Below, piece after piece: positions 41,329 to 52,205 of a stretch of 64,000 nucleotides of DNA. Position numbers and translations under genes: made by a program. Position 1 is the stretch's first letter. Each line of letters starts with the position of its first letter. Origin of the DNA: Microbulbifer elongatus (GTDB taxonomy: Bacteria; Pseudomonadota; Gammaproteobacteria; Pseudomonadales; Cellvibrionaceae); contig NZ_CP088953.1 in NCBI RefSeq assembly GCF_021165935.1, forward strand, positions 2,465,501-2,529,500, read 5' to 3'. Under the pieces are notes generated by a model that had not been told where the DNA came from, did not search any database, and was given only the letters and a program-made list of their open reading frames with translations.

Positions 41329-41913
41329 TCAAAAGAAGTAATGGGGGATCAACGCCAGGGCACTGCCGGTGAGTGCAAACGCCAGCAGCTCCAGGGCACC
41401 GTCGCGGGCGACCAGTGCCAGGCCGAAGGTAATCAGCGCAAGACCCGCCAGGGAGGCGGAGAAGGGGATGATTTCCATCACCGGTAGCAGCAGCGCGATG
41501 ATGCAGCAGATACCCGCCGTAGCGAGGCTGCCGGCGCGATACACCATGATGCCAAGCCGTGGACGTAACAACCGGTCCAGGTGCTCCGCCGGTTTTTCGA
41601 TCCAGTCCAGACCACGCACCAGGGGCTTTTTGGGAATGGTGCGGCTGAGCAGCCACTGTGGCAGCCACAAGTGATGGCGCAGCATCAGCATCTGGGTACT
41701 GATCAACAGCAGCAGGATACCCATCAGGGTAGGTACGCCGGGAATGCCGGACAGCGGGGAGAACAGGATCAGGCCGGCGAGGAGGATCACCGGTGCAAAG
41801 GACCGGTCGCCCAGGGCGTCGAGCACCTTATCCAGGGTAATCTTGCCACTGCACTCGGTCAGCGCCTCCAGCTGCTCTACCAGCTGACTGAGATTTCGAA
41901 TCCTGTCTGTCAT
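41329..41913 (-). CDS. ExoD-family membrane protein
   Basis: 194 aa, with four to five hydrophobic segments in the C-terminal two thirds. Family features are GKITLDKVLDALGDRSFAPVILLAGL and FSPLSGIPGVPTLMG. ExoD of Rhizobium affects exopolysaccharide production; the biochemical role is unclear. It follows the RND permease by 9 nt, so it is probably the last gene of that operon. Confidence 0.87.
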   Translation of the reverse strand: MTDRIRNLSQLVEQLEALTECSGKITLDKVLDALGDRSFAPVILLAGLILFSPLSGIPGVPTLMGILLLLISTQMLMLRHHLWLPQWLLSRTIPKKPLVRGLDWIEKPAEHLDRLLRPRLGIMVYRAGSLATAGICCIIALLLPVMEIIPFSASLAGLALITFGLALVARDGALELLAFALTGSALALIPHYFF

Positions 41914-41922
41914 AGGGAAAGG

Positions 41923-44900
41923 CTACGCCTCGTCCGGTGCATGTGTGTGGCGCTGGTGCCACTCCAGTACAAATGCCGTCAGGGACGGCAGCATTGTCAG
42001 TGTCACCAGCGTGGCTCCAATGATACCCGCCATTACAATCACGCCCACTCCTCGGTAGAGTTCGGTACCGGCACCCGGTAGAAAGACCAGTGGCGCAAGT
42101 CCAAAGATGGTGGTCAGGGTGGATATGGCGATGGGGCGCAGGCGGGAATCCACTGCTTCCTGCACCGCTTCTACGGCGCTCATACCGTCTTCCTTCACGT
42201 TGGCGATGGCGCGGTGCACGATCAGGATCGGGTTGTTGACCACGGTACCCATCAAAATCAGAAAACCCAGCATGGAGATCATATCGAACGGCTGGTGAAC
42301 CCCCTCAAATCCCACGCTGCGCAGCAGGGTTCCGGCGAGGTTGAGCAGAGCCAGCCCGGCAATGCCACCGGCAATACCCAGTGGAATGGTGGTCATGATC
42401 AGCAGTGGATACCCCCAGTGGGAAAAGATCGCCACCATCAGCAGATAGATAATGGCCAGGGCCACCACATAGTTACTCCCCAGAGAGGCGCGGGTTGCGT
42501 CCAGCTGATCTGCAGCGCCGGAGATATTCATCGACACGCCGAGGGGCACCTGGCCGTTATCCCGCAGGTACTGGACCAGCTCTGTGCGCACGGCTTCCAC
42601 GCCGGTTTCCAGAGCCACTGAACGGGGCGGGATGATATTCAGCGTGACGGTACGGCGGCCATCGATTCGTCGCACCGTGGCCGTGTCCACGGTTTCCTGA
42701 ATCCGCGCCAGCTCGGACAGCGGCAACACTGCGCCGGTGGGGGTGTACACAAAAATCTGTTCCAGCGTCTCCACCGTCGCTTCCGGCCCCTGCCGGTTGT
42801 ACAGATAGATATCCACCTTGTCGTCGTCCATGAAAAATTCGTTGACGAAAGCGCCGTCGGTCAGGGCTGCCACCGCGAAGCCAATGTCTTCCGCGCTCAT
42901 GCCCACTTCTGCGGCACGGGCCCAGCGGGGCTTTACTTCCAGCAGTGGCTGGGCCAGAGACAGGCTGGCGGGGCGGGTCTGGATATTGGGGTTGTCGAAA
43001 ATCTGCTGCGCGCGGCTGTAGGCGGTGCGGGCAACCTGGTAGAGATCGGCGAGATTGGCCCCGGAAATATCCAGGTTCACGCTGCGGGTGCCGCCATCGT
43101 TACTGCTGATGATGGAGCCTCGGGTGGCGAAGGCGCGCATGCCGGGGTACTGCTCGTATTGTTTGACGATGATCGTCATCAGCTCGTCGATGTGCCGTGG
43201 ATCCTTGGTTTCCGCAATGATACGCAGGCTCTGCGGGGATACGCTGATGATAAAGAACTTCATCGGTGGCACTGCGGCGTCGCCGCGATCGAATGCCTCC
43301 GGTGCCGGGTCCAGATAGGGCAGAAAGAATGCCTGCAGCTCCAGCGCGATCTCTTTCATGGTGGCGAGGTTGTAGCCGGGCGGGGCATTCATGCTGGCAA
43401 AGGTTTTTGCCTCCTCGCCCTCGGGCAGATATTCCGCCGGGGGCGTCAGCAACAGGACAATGGCAAGGCTTGCGGTAACGGTCACTCCGATACAGTACAG
43501 ACGGCGCGCGGGCGCGGCGAGCAGCCAGTGGATGCGGCGAACCACGCCTCGGCGCACCCGGCTGTGGGTCAGATGATCGGCGGTGGTGCCGTCAAATCTC
43601 AGGCGCGCGCTGGCGGTGGGGATGACCGTGATGGCCACCAGCATGGAAACGAGAATGGACGCGGAAATGGCGATGGCAATGTCAGAGTACAGTTGCCCCG
43701 CTTCTTCTGCGATAAATACCACCGGCAAAAATACCATTACCGTGGTCAGTGTGGATGCCAGCACCGCCGGCCAGACTTTTTTTACGCCGCTGATGGCCGA
43801 CTGTAACCGGTCCAATCCCCGTCGGCGTTCGAGCTCAATGCTTTCCAGCACCACAATACTATTGTCCAGTGTCATGCCGATGGAGAAGGCCACGCCGGCG
43901 AGGGAGATCACGTTGATGGTGCGCCCGGCGATCAGCAGGCCGATAAAGGCGGCAATGGTACAGATGGGAATACCGACCACGCCGAGTGCGGTTGCCCGCA
44001 GGGAGCGCAGGAAGGCGTACATGATGGCGGTGGCCAGTGCCGCGCCGAGAGCCAGGTTTTTCCATACATTGAATACGGAGGACTCTACATAGCCCACATC
44101 GTCCGCGGTGAGGGACAGATGCATACCCTGGGGTTCCAGTAACTCCCGATTGATCTGTGCCACCTCTCGGAGCATGGCGCGCTTGATATCAATGACATTG
44201 GAGCCGCTTTCCCGGCGCACGGAGAGAAAAATCACCGACTGACCATTGACGAAAGCACTGCTGCGGATCTTGAAGTGGTCCAGGGTGATCTCGGCGACGT
44301 CTTCCAGATACACGATACCGTCACCGTCCCGCCGCAGTATCAGCGCGCGAAGCTCTTCCAGATCCTTGAAGCGCCCCAGGGTTCGCAGCAGGTAGCGGCG
44401 CTTTCCACTTTCGACTTCGCCCCCGGAGATATCGCGATTGCGCGCATTGATCACCGCGCGCACCTGCGCAAGGGTCAGATTGCGCTCGGCCAGCCGTTCC
44501 GGTTTCAGGCGGATCTGGATCTGTCGCTCGGCACCGCCACCCACATCCACCTGAGCCACACCCGCCACCCCCGACATACGCGGTCGCACATTGTCTTCGA
44601 CGAAATCACGCAGCATATCCATATCCAGCCCATGCGGATTGCCGGGTAGGGGGGACACACGAAAATACATAAAGGCATTGGAGGAAAAAGACGTGGCATA
44701 AACCCGGGGCTCGTCCACATTTTCCGGGTAGGAAGGCACCTGGGTGAGGGCGTTGTTGACCCGGATCTGGGTTTCCAGAATATCCACCCCAAATGGAAAT
44801 TCCAGCTCGATCTCCGCAGAGCCGAGATCCGCGGTGGATTGCAGTTCCTGGAGATAGGGAATGTTGCGCAGGTATTCCTCTTGCTCGATCAGGATTTCCT

Positions 44901-45075
44901 TTTCGATATCCTGTGGTGTGGCGCCGGGCCAGCTGGTGCGGATGGAGATGGTGCGCACTTCCAGGTCGGGGATCATCTGCACGGGGATACGAAATGCCGC
45001 GACCAGGCCGAGGATGGCGATGATCAACACGGATACGGTTACCAGAATACCGTTTTTGATGATCTGCTCGAACAT
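41923..45075 (-). CDS. RND efflux transporter permease (AcrB-like)
   Basis: Proton-driven trimeric inner-membrane pump, 1050 aa, full size. Twelve membrane helices in two halves each carry a large periplasmic loop. Landmarks are the N-terminal FRIPVQMIPDLEVRTISI, the helix 4 motif GMTLDNSIVVLESIELERR with the proton-relay Asp, and VFLPVVFIAEEAGQLY. It starts in a TGATG overlap with the adaptor gene, showing translational coupling. No outer-membrane channel is encoded nearby. Substrates are unknown. Confidence 0.94.
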   Translation of the reverse strand: MFEQIIKNGILVTVSVLIIAILGLVAAFRIPVQMIPDLEVRTISIRTSWPGATPQDIEKEILIEQEEYLRNIPYLQELQSTADLGSAEIELEFPFGVDILETQIRVNNALTQVPSYPENVDEPRVYATSFSSNAFMYFRVSPLPGNPHGLDMDMLRDFVEDNVRPRMSGVAGVAQVDVGGGAERQIQIRLKPERLAERNLTLAQVRAVINARNRDISGGEVESGKRRYLLRTLGRFKDLEELRALILRRDGDGIVYLEDVAEITLDHFKIRSSAFVNGQSVIFLSVRRESGSNVIDIKRAMLREVAQINRELLEPQGMHLSLTADDVGYVESSVFNVWKNLALGAALATAIMYAFLRSLRATALGVVGIPICTIAAFIGLLIAGRTINVISLAGVAFSIGMTLDNSIVVLESIELERRRGLDRLQSAISGVKKVWPAVLASTLTTVMVFLPVVFIAEEAGQLYSDIAIAISASILVSMLVAITVIPTASARLRFDGTTADHLTHSRVRRGVVRRIHWLLAAPARRLYCIGVTVTASLAIVLLLTPPAEYLPEGEEAKTFASMNAPPGYNLATMKEIALELQAFFLPYLDPAPEAFDRGDAAVPPMKFFIISVSPQSLRIIAETKDPRHIDELMTIIVKQYEQYPGMRAFATRGSIISSNDGGTRSVNLDISGANLADLYQVARTAYSRAQQIFDNPNIQTRPASLSLAQPLLEVKPRWARAAEVGMSAEDIGFAVAALTDGAFVNEFFMDDDKVDIYLYNRQGPEATVETLEQIFVYTPTGAVLPLSELARIQETVDTATVRRIDGRRTVTLNIIPPRSVALETGVEAVRTELVQYLRDNGQVPLGVSMNISGAADQLDATRASLGSNYVVALAIIYLLMVAIFSHWGYPLLIMTTIPLGIAGGIAGLALLNLAGTLLRSVGFEGVHQPFDMISMLGFLILMGTVVNNPILIVHRAIANVKEDGMSAVEAVQEAVDSRLRPIAISTLTTIFGLAPLVFLPGAGTELYRGVGVIVMAGIIGATLVTLTMLPSLTAFVLEWHQRHTHAPDEA

Positions 45076-46208
45076 CAGTGACTGCCTGCGGTCTTCGGTG
45101 TTCCTGCCCGTTTCAATATCACGCGCTGCCGGGGTTGCAGGCTCTCATTGCCGCGCACGATGACGGGCTGGCCTGCATTGATTCCCTCGGTGATTTCGAT
45201 CATGCCGTTGAAGCTGAGTCCGGTTGAGACCTGCTGCTCGGTTACGGTGGTGACAGCTCCCCAGCGGCTGTCGCGGGCGGCCACCCATAGGGTGATACGG
45301 CCGTCGGGGTAGCGCAGGACGGCATCCCGCGGCACCGCGATCCCCTCGCGATCTTGCTTCAGGTGCAATACCGCGGACGCGGACATGCCCGGGATAATCG
45401 AAGGGGGGTTGCCCGCGCGCTGCTGTTGGACGGTGGTGCGTAGTAGAAAGGTGCGGCTGCCACTGCGGCTCACCGGAATGCGATGCTCCACCCGGGCGCT
45501 CAGTGTCTCGCCGTTGTCGAGGGTCAGGCGTAGGCCGGTGTCGGGCCGGATACGGGAATAGTAGCGCTGCGGGACCTGGAAGTCGGCGCGGAGTGTTTGC
45601 GTATCCACCAGTTCAAACAGGGCAGTGCCCGGTTCGACCCATTCCCCTACGTCCACCTCCCGCAGACTCACGGTGCCGTTGAAGGGGGCGGCAATCTGGT
45701 GTCGGCGGAGCAGGGCACCCAGGCGCTCACTCTCTACCTGGGCTGCCTGCAATTGGGCACTGCGTTCGCGCACTTCGGAACTGAGGCTTTCCACTTCTGT
45801 TTCCGCCACGTGGTTGTCGCCCACCAGCCGCTGTAATTCCGCCAGACGTCGCCGGCTGTCTGCCAAGGTTTCCCGCACCCGCGCGACTTCCGCAAGGGCT
45901 GCGTCACGGTCGAGGCGGCTGAGCTCCGGGTCGAGGGTAACCAGCAACGCCCCTTGCTCTACCCGGTCGCCAATATCCGCGTGAATTGTCTGAATCATAC
46001 CCGCCACCTCCGCGGACAGCAGGGACTGCCGCAAGGGATTGATGGTGCCGGTGACCGGCACCTCCTCGATCAGTGGCTGCGCCCGCGCGACTACCGCCTC
46101 TACCGTGATGGCGGCGGTCTCGGATGCCTTCTCGTCACCTGTCGGCTGTGCCCACAGCGGGGACAGTGCGACGAAGAGGGTAATGGGCAGGAATCGGATT
46201 AGCCGCAT
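45075..46208 (-). CDS. RND efflux periplasmic adaptor (membrane fusion protein)
   Basis: 377 aa with a signal peptide (LFVALSPLWAQ). The barrel-sandwich halves PVTGTINPLRQSLLSAEVAGMIQTIHADIGDRVEQGALLVTLD and HQIAAPFNGTVSLREVDVGEWVEPGTALFELVD flank a coiled-coil hairpin (about 100-160). It links the permease to an outer-membrane channel encoded elsewhere. The stop codon overlaps the permease start by one base. Confidence 0.93.
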   Translation of the reverse strand: MRLIRFLPITLFVALSPLWAQPTGDEKASETAAITVEAVVARAQPLIEEVPVTGTINPLRQSLLSAEVAGMIQTIHADIGDRVEQGALLVTLDPELSRLDRDAALAEVARVRETLADSRRRLAELQRLVGDNHVAETEVESLSSEVRERSAQLQAAQVESERLGALLRRHQIAAPFNGTVSLREVDVGEWVEPGTALFELVDTQTLRADFQVPQRYYSRIRPDTGLRLTLDNGETLSARVEHRIPVSRSGSRTFLLRTTVQQQRAGNPPSIIPGMSASAVLHLKQDREGIAVPRDAVLRYPDGRITLWVAARDSRWGAVTTVTEQQVSTGLSFNGMIEITEGINAGQPVIVRGNESLQPRQRVILKRAGTPKTAGSH

Positions 46209-46447
46209 GGAGGCGAAATCATTAAACGTATCTGGCTAGTGTAGTAATCCTGCCCGAGAGAATTGGCGACGGCGGTATAGATAAACAGATAAGGAAAAGC
46301 AATGACGCTGATTTGCGGGCTTAATCGGTAGCCCGGTATTTCGGCAAAGTTCCACTGAGAGCCGTTCGATTGGCGTCGAATAGCTGGAGTTGTGTGAAGA
46401 CTGAGGTTGCCAGTGCCTATATTCAAAACCAGCATTATTCAGAATAA

Positions 46448-48712
<2,265 letters not shown>

Positions 48713-48723
48713 TCACGGGGATA

Positions 48724-48748
48724 CGGGCACTCACAGAGTGCCCGTTTT
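48724..48748 (+). terminator. Intrinsic terminator of katG
   Basis: CGGGCACTC / GAGTGCCCG stem with an ACA loop, then TTTT. Confidence 0.88.
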
Positions 48749-48837
48749 CGTCTGCGCCCAGAATTCACCCTGGGGGTGATCCACGGGACTGAAATTGCGT
48801 ACCATAACCAATAGATACGCTGAACCGTCTCTGGAAA

Positions 48838-49971
48838 ATGGAATTGTTTATGTCGACACCACGCCGAGGAATACCCGCGATATTCCTGATTTTGTGTACG
48901 CTGCTGGCTTCGAACCGGCTGTCAGCGGCCGCCCTTGATGTGCGGGTGGTCAATGCCCCGGCAGAGGGCACTCTGGTGTTTCAGGTGTACGACAACCCAG
49001 ACGCATTTGGTGACTTCCGCAGCCCCTCCCGGGAGATTCCACTGCCGGTCAATGGCAGCGGTGTTTACCGTATTGACGATGTGCGCCCCGGCGCGGTGGC
49101 GCTGCTGGTTTATGCGGATGGCAATCAGAATCGCGCTCTGGATCGCACCTTTATCGGTATCCCCAAAGAACCCATTGGCTTATCCAACGGTTACCGCCCG
49201 AAAGGGCCGCCCAGTTTTCAGCGGGCAAGTTTTTCGCTGGCCGAGAACGAAACAAAAACCGTCGATATTGAACTCTACGAAGTACTGGGTGAATTCGGCC
49301 AGTGGGGTGTCGGGTTGGGTGTCATTGGTCGCAGCAGTCCGTACATCGGTTCCGACTCCACGGTGACTCAGGTGATTCCGGCTATTACCTATTTTGGTGA
49401 GCGCCTTCAGTGGGTGGGGCCAAGTCTGCGCTATGGCCTGTGGGGCAGCGATACTTTCCGCTTCGCGGTCAATGCCACCTATCGGGTCGGCGCTTATGAA
49501 GAGAGCGACAGTCCCGTTTTACTGGGGCTGGGTGACCGGGACAGTACTCTGATGGCGGGCGTTGGGCTGGTGTATGACGGTCCTAACCGTATCGATGTGG
49601 ATTTTCGCTATCAGCACGACGTACTCGATCGGTTTGGCGGCGGTACCGCCGAACTGCGGGTGTCGAGAGGGTTTCAAAATGGCAATATCAACTGGGCGCC
49701 GTCGCTTGGTGTCAACTGGCTGAGCAGTGACCTCGCCAACTACGATTTCGGCGTGCCGACCTGGGGCGCGCTGCCCGGGCGCCCAGCCTACGACGTGGGT
49801 AGCACCGTGACGGTGGAGGCGGGTATTGGCGCGATGCTGGAGATTACCGAGCACTGGCGCCTGGTGCTGGATATTAATGCCGAGTATCTCGGGGATGATA
49901 TCTCGGACAGCCCGATTGTCGGTGACGACTATGTTCTCAAGGGGTTTGCCGCGATTACCTATACCTTCTGA
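48838..49971 (+). CDS. DUF2141 - MipA/OmpV fusion outer-membrane protein
   Basis: 377 aa with a signal peptide (LILCTLLASNRLSAA). Residues about 32-145 resemble DUF2141 (LVFQVYDNPDAFGDFR, GAVALLVYADGNQNRALDRTFIGIPKEPIGLSNGY), a small secreted domain. Residues about 155-377 resemble a MipA/OmpV beta-barrel (WGVGLGVIGRSSPYIGSD, WVGPSLRYG, ending FAAITYTF with terminal Phe). MipA is known as a scaffold for murein-synthesising complexes. The second ATG at 48850 is an alternative start. Function of the fusion is unknown. Confidence 0.82.
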   Translation: MELFMSTPRRGIPAIFLILCTLLASNRLSAAALDVRVVNAPAEGTLVFQVYDNPDAFGDFRSPSREIPLPVNGSGVYRIDDVRPGAVALLVYADGNQNRALDRTFIGIPKEPIGLSNGYRPKGPPSFQRASFSLAENETKTVDIELYEVLGEFGQWGVGLGVIGRSSPYIGSDSTVTQVIPAITYFGERLQWVGPSLRYGLWGSDTFRFAVNATYRVGAYEESDSPVLLGLGDRDSTLMAGVGLVYDGPNRIDVDFRYQHDVLDRFGGGTAELRVSRGFQNGNINWAPSLGVNWLSSDLANYDFGVPTWGALPGRPAYDVGSTVTVEAGIGAMLEITEHWRLVLDINAEYLGDDISDSPIVGDDYVLKGFAAITYTF

Positions 49972-49996
49972 CGTCCGCGGTCCTTGCGGAGGTTCC

Positions 49997-50842
49997 CTAG
50001 AACAGCCCCAGTTGGGGCTGTTTTTCGTTAAAGGTCATCACCGGCGCCTGGGGCAGGCGCGCGTGTAGCAGTTCGGTCCACAATGTGACCAGGTTCAGGG
50101 CATCGCCGTTATCCGGCATATGGATGAAAACGTACGGCCGGACTCCCTGTTCGATCCAGTTCGCCACTCGAGCGACCCAGGGAGCGAGGTATTCCCGATT
50201 GCTTTCCAGTTCCGGGTGGCCGATAAAGCGAATCACCGGCGGTGCATTTACCGGTAGCAGGTGCACCGGTACCTTCGGTTTCTTGCGCTGCGCATCTGCG
50301 ATCGATGGGCTCTCCGCTTCTGCCGCAAACAGGCCGCGGCTGTCCAGGCACACACGTGCGCACTCTCGCTCGCGCAACCCCCGGTTCAGGGCGCGCTCTG
50401 CGTCACCCTTTTGGAAGAATGCGGCGTGTCGGACTTCCACTGCGCAGGAAAGTGGATGCGGGAGATCATCCATAAACCGCCACAGATTGCTCAACTGCTG
50501 TGGGCCAAATGCCGCAGGCAACTGCAGCAGAAATGGGCCTAGCACGTCATTCAGTGGAGAAACGATCTCCAGAAATTCGGTCACCAATTTTTGTGGTGGG
50601 GTCAGCAGGTAGTCGTGGCTGATGCTGCGGGGAAACTTGAGCAAAAAGCGAAAATTATCGGAAACCTGGCGTCGCCACTGCACACATTGCGCCTGACTCG
50701 GGGTTGCGTAGAAAGTGGTATTACCTTCTACACAATTCAGCACCTGACTGTAGCGTTCGAGGGGCGCCGGGCCCGCGGGCAAGCGGGTGTGCCAGGCCGG
50801 GTGTTGCCACTGGGGACAGCCGAGAAAATAGGGAAGATCCAT
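49997..50842 (-). CDS. DUF72 family protein (YecE-like)
   Basis: 281 aa from the ATG at 50842; a longer frame adds 19 residues. The TIM-barrel-like DUF72 features are the N-terminal YFLGCPQWQHPAW, VEGNTTFYATPS, FLLKFPRSISHD, GPFLLQLPAAFG and VEVRHAAFF. Biochemical function is unknown. Its final codons carry the terminator of the convergent upstream gene. Confidence 0.9.
   Translation of the reverse strand: MDLPYFLGCPQWQHPAWHTRLPAGPAPLERYSQVLNCVEGNTTFYATPSQAQCVQWRRQVSDNFRFLLKFPRSISHDYLLTPPQKLVTEFLEIVSPLNDVLGPFLLQLPAAFGPQQLSNLWRFMDDLPHPLSCAVEVRHAAFFQKGDAERALNRGLRERECARVCLDSRGLFAAEAESPSIADAQRKKPKVPVHLLPVNAPPVIRFIGHPELESNREYLAPWVARVANWIEQGVRPYVFIHMPDNGDALNLVTLWTELLHARLPQAPVMTFNEKQPQLGLF
50001..50026 (+). 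terminator. Terminator for the DUF2141-MipA gene, inside DUF72 coding sequence
   Basis: AACAGCCCC / GGGGCTGTT stem, AGTT loop, then TTTTTC on the plus strand. It lies within the last ten codons of the minus-strand DUF72 gene, whose own side lacks a T run. Confidence 0.82.
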
Positions 50843-51033
50843 GATTTCGCAGTGATAAATATTTCCGCGCAAATGTAACCCCCGTATTCCGCAAGTCAAG
50901 TCTGCACATTTACTTTTAAATCATTAGAATTCGCGACCTTTTCGCGGGCCGGATTTTCGTGAACCTGAGCTACGAGAACCGAGGTTTGCGATTGACCCGC
51001 ACGTCTGATTAAGAAGAGGTTGACTGAGATACC

Positions 51034-51603
51034 ATGATCGTATTTACCCTGACCAACGAAGATACGGATCAAGTATGGGTGGGCACTGCGCGCGAGGGCG
51101 TGACGCCGGAAGCCCGCTTCGAGCAGATCCAGGCCGCCGTATCTTCGGGTATCGATCACCCTTTCTATGATGAACTGAAGAAATTCGGTGCGTCTGCCTT
51201 CACCCCGAGCCTGTTTGCCGTAGCGGAAGACCGCCTGGAGCTGCAGGAGATGGTGGAAGAAGCACTGGACAGCTTCAATGCCAAAAGTCTGGTAGGTATC
51301 AAAACGGTAAAGCCCGGCACTACTCAATCCGCACTGGCTCCCAAGCGCAAGACGCGGGTGACACGCGTCAAACCGTCAGCCAGCACCGCGGCGAAACCGA
51401 ATAGCAAAAAGCCGGTAAAAGAAAAGCTGGCCACCGGGCGCACCGGCAGCGCGGCGAAAGAGCGGGCGATTAAAGCGGGTATCGAGGCCGAAAAGGCACG
51501 TATTGCAGCGGAAAAGGCCAAAAAGGTGCAGGAAGAGGCTGATGAGATGAAGGCAATTCTCGCCGGCCTGGATGCGCGGGGCTCGACGCTATCCCGGCGC
51601 TAA
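51034..51603 (+). CDS. Uncharacterised protein, possible degenerate GIY-YIG domain with basic tail
   Basis: 189 aa. The first ~90 residues (FTLTNEDTDQVWVGTAREG, EARFEQIQAAV, FYDELKKFGASAFTPSLFAVAED, EMVEEALDSFN) follow the order of a GIY-YIG nuclease fold: FTLTN and VWVG in place of GIY and YIG, an Arg on the first helix, and a Glu-containing helix. The key Tyr residues are absent, so nuclease activity is doubtful. Residues 100-189 are Lys/Ala-rich with a predicted coiled coil, suggesting nucleic-acid binding. The fold match is my inference and should be treated as tentative. Confidence 0.5.
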   Translation: MIVFTLTNEDTDQVWVGTAREGVTPEARFEQIQAAVSSGIDHPFYDELKKFGASAFTPSLFAVAEDRLELQEMVEEALDSFNAKSLVGIKTVKPGTTQSALAPKRKTRVTRVKPSASTAAKPNSKKPVKEKLATGRTGSAAKERAIKAGIEAEKARIAAEKAKKVQEEADEMKAILAGLDARGSTLSRR

Positions 51604-51689
51604 GCTGGATGAGTTCAATGCGGCGGGATCCCTGATCGCGCCGCGTTTCCCGCCTGTTTTATTGAGGGCGCGCCGGGCGCCGAAGCGCG

Positions 51690-52121
51690 TCACAGCAGTA
51701 CGCAGTCGTTTCTTGATCCACAGTAAAACGCAGCAATCAGTGAGTAGCGCAAGAAGGGTGCGTAGCTGCTCAGGAAGTCCTTGATCCAGAACTGAATGTC
51801 TTCCGTGTTCAGCGGCTGACCTTCTGTTGCGAACGTGCACTGCACCACGGCGTGGGAGTCACGTACTTTGCCATCGTCGGTGACGACGATGGTCAATGTT
51901 GCCGTATCGACATTCCAGCCAAAGAGCAGGTAGCGGGAGTCGTCCTGGATATTGCCTTCCAGGAGCTCACAGGCTTTTTCAGTCGTTGCTTCAATCGCGC
52001 GCTGTACGTTCTGATTGTCTGGACTTTTCACATCCGCTCGATAAACCGTGAACTCGCGATCATTTCCCGCTGTGGCCTCGGGGAGTGAATTTTCTTGCGT
52101 CGTCATCCAGTTTAAAGACAT
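51690..52121 (-). CDS. Uncharacterised protein
   Basis: 143 aa, soluble, no recognised family. It has a mixed alpha/beta pattern (YLLFGWNVDTATLTIVVTDDG, SHAVVQCTFATEG) and two Cys near the C terminus (FYCGSRNDCVLL). GAAGAG lies ahead of the ATG. It sits between the possible GIY-YIG gene and acnB, with the acnB terminator just upstream of its start. Confidence 0.6.
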   Translation of the reverse strand: MSLNWMTTQENSLPEATAGNDREFTVYRADVKSPDNQNVQRAIEATTEKACELLEGNIQDDSRYLLFGWNVDTATLTIVVTDDGKVRDSHAVVQCTFATEGQPLNTEDIQFWIKDFLSSYAPFLRYSLIAAFYCGSRNDCVLL

Positions 52122-52153
52122 GGCCGTTTCTCTTCGTTTTCAGTTCAGCTGGC

Positions 52154-52186
52154 AAAAAAAAGCCCCGCTCTTTCGAGCAGGGCTTT
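52154..52186 (-). terminator. Intrinsic terminator of acnB
   Basis: A stem pairing 52160-52170 with 52175-52185 around TTTC, with one mismatch; on the minus strand it runs into an eight-T tract. It lies 20 nt after the acnB stop. Confidence 0.85.
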
Positions 52187-52205
52187 CCGAACCTCAGTCA
52201 GTCAC

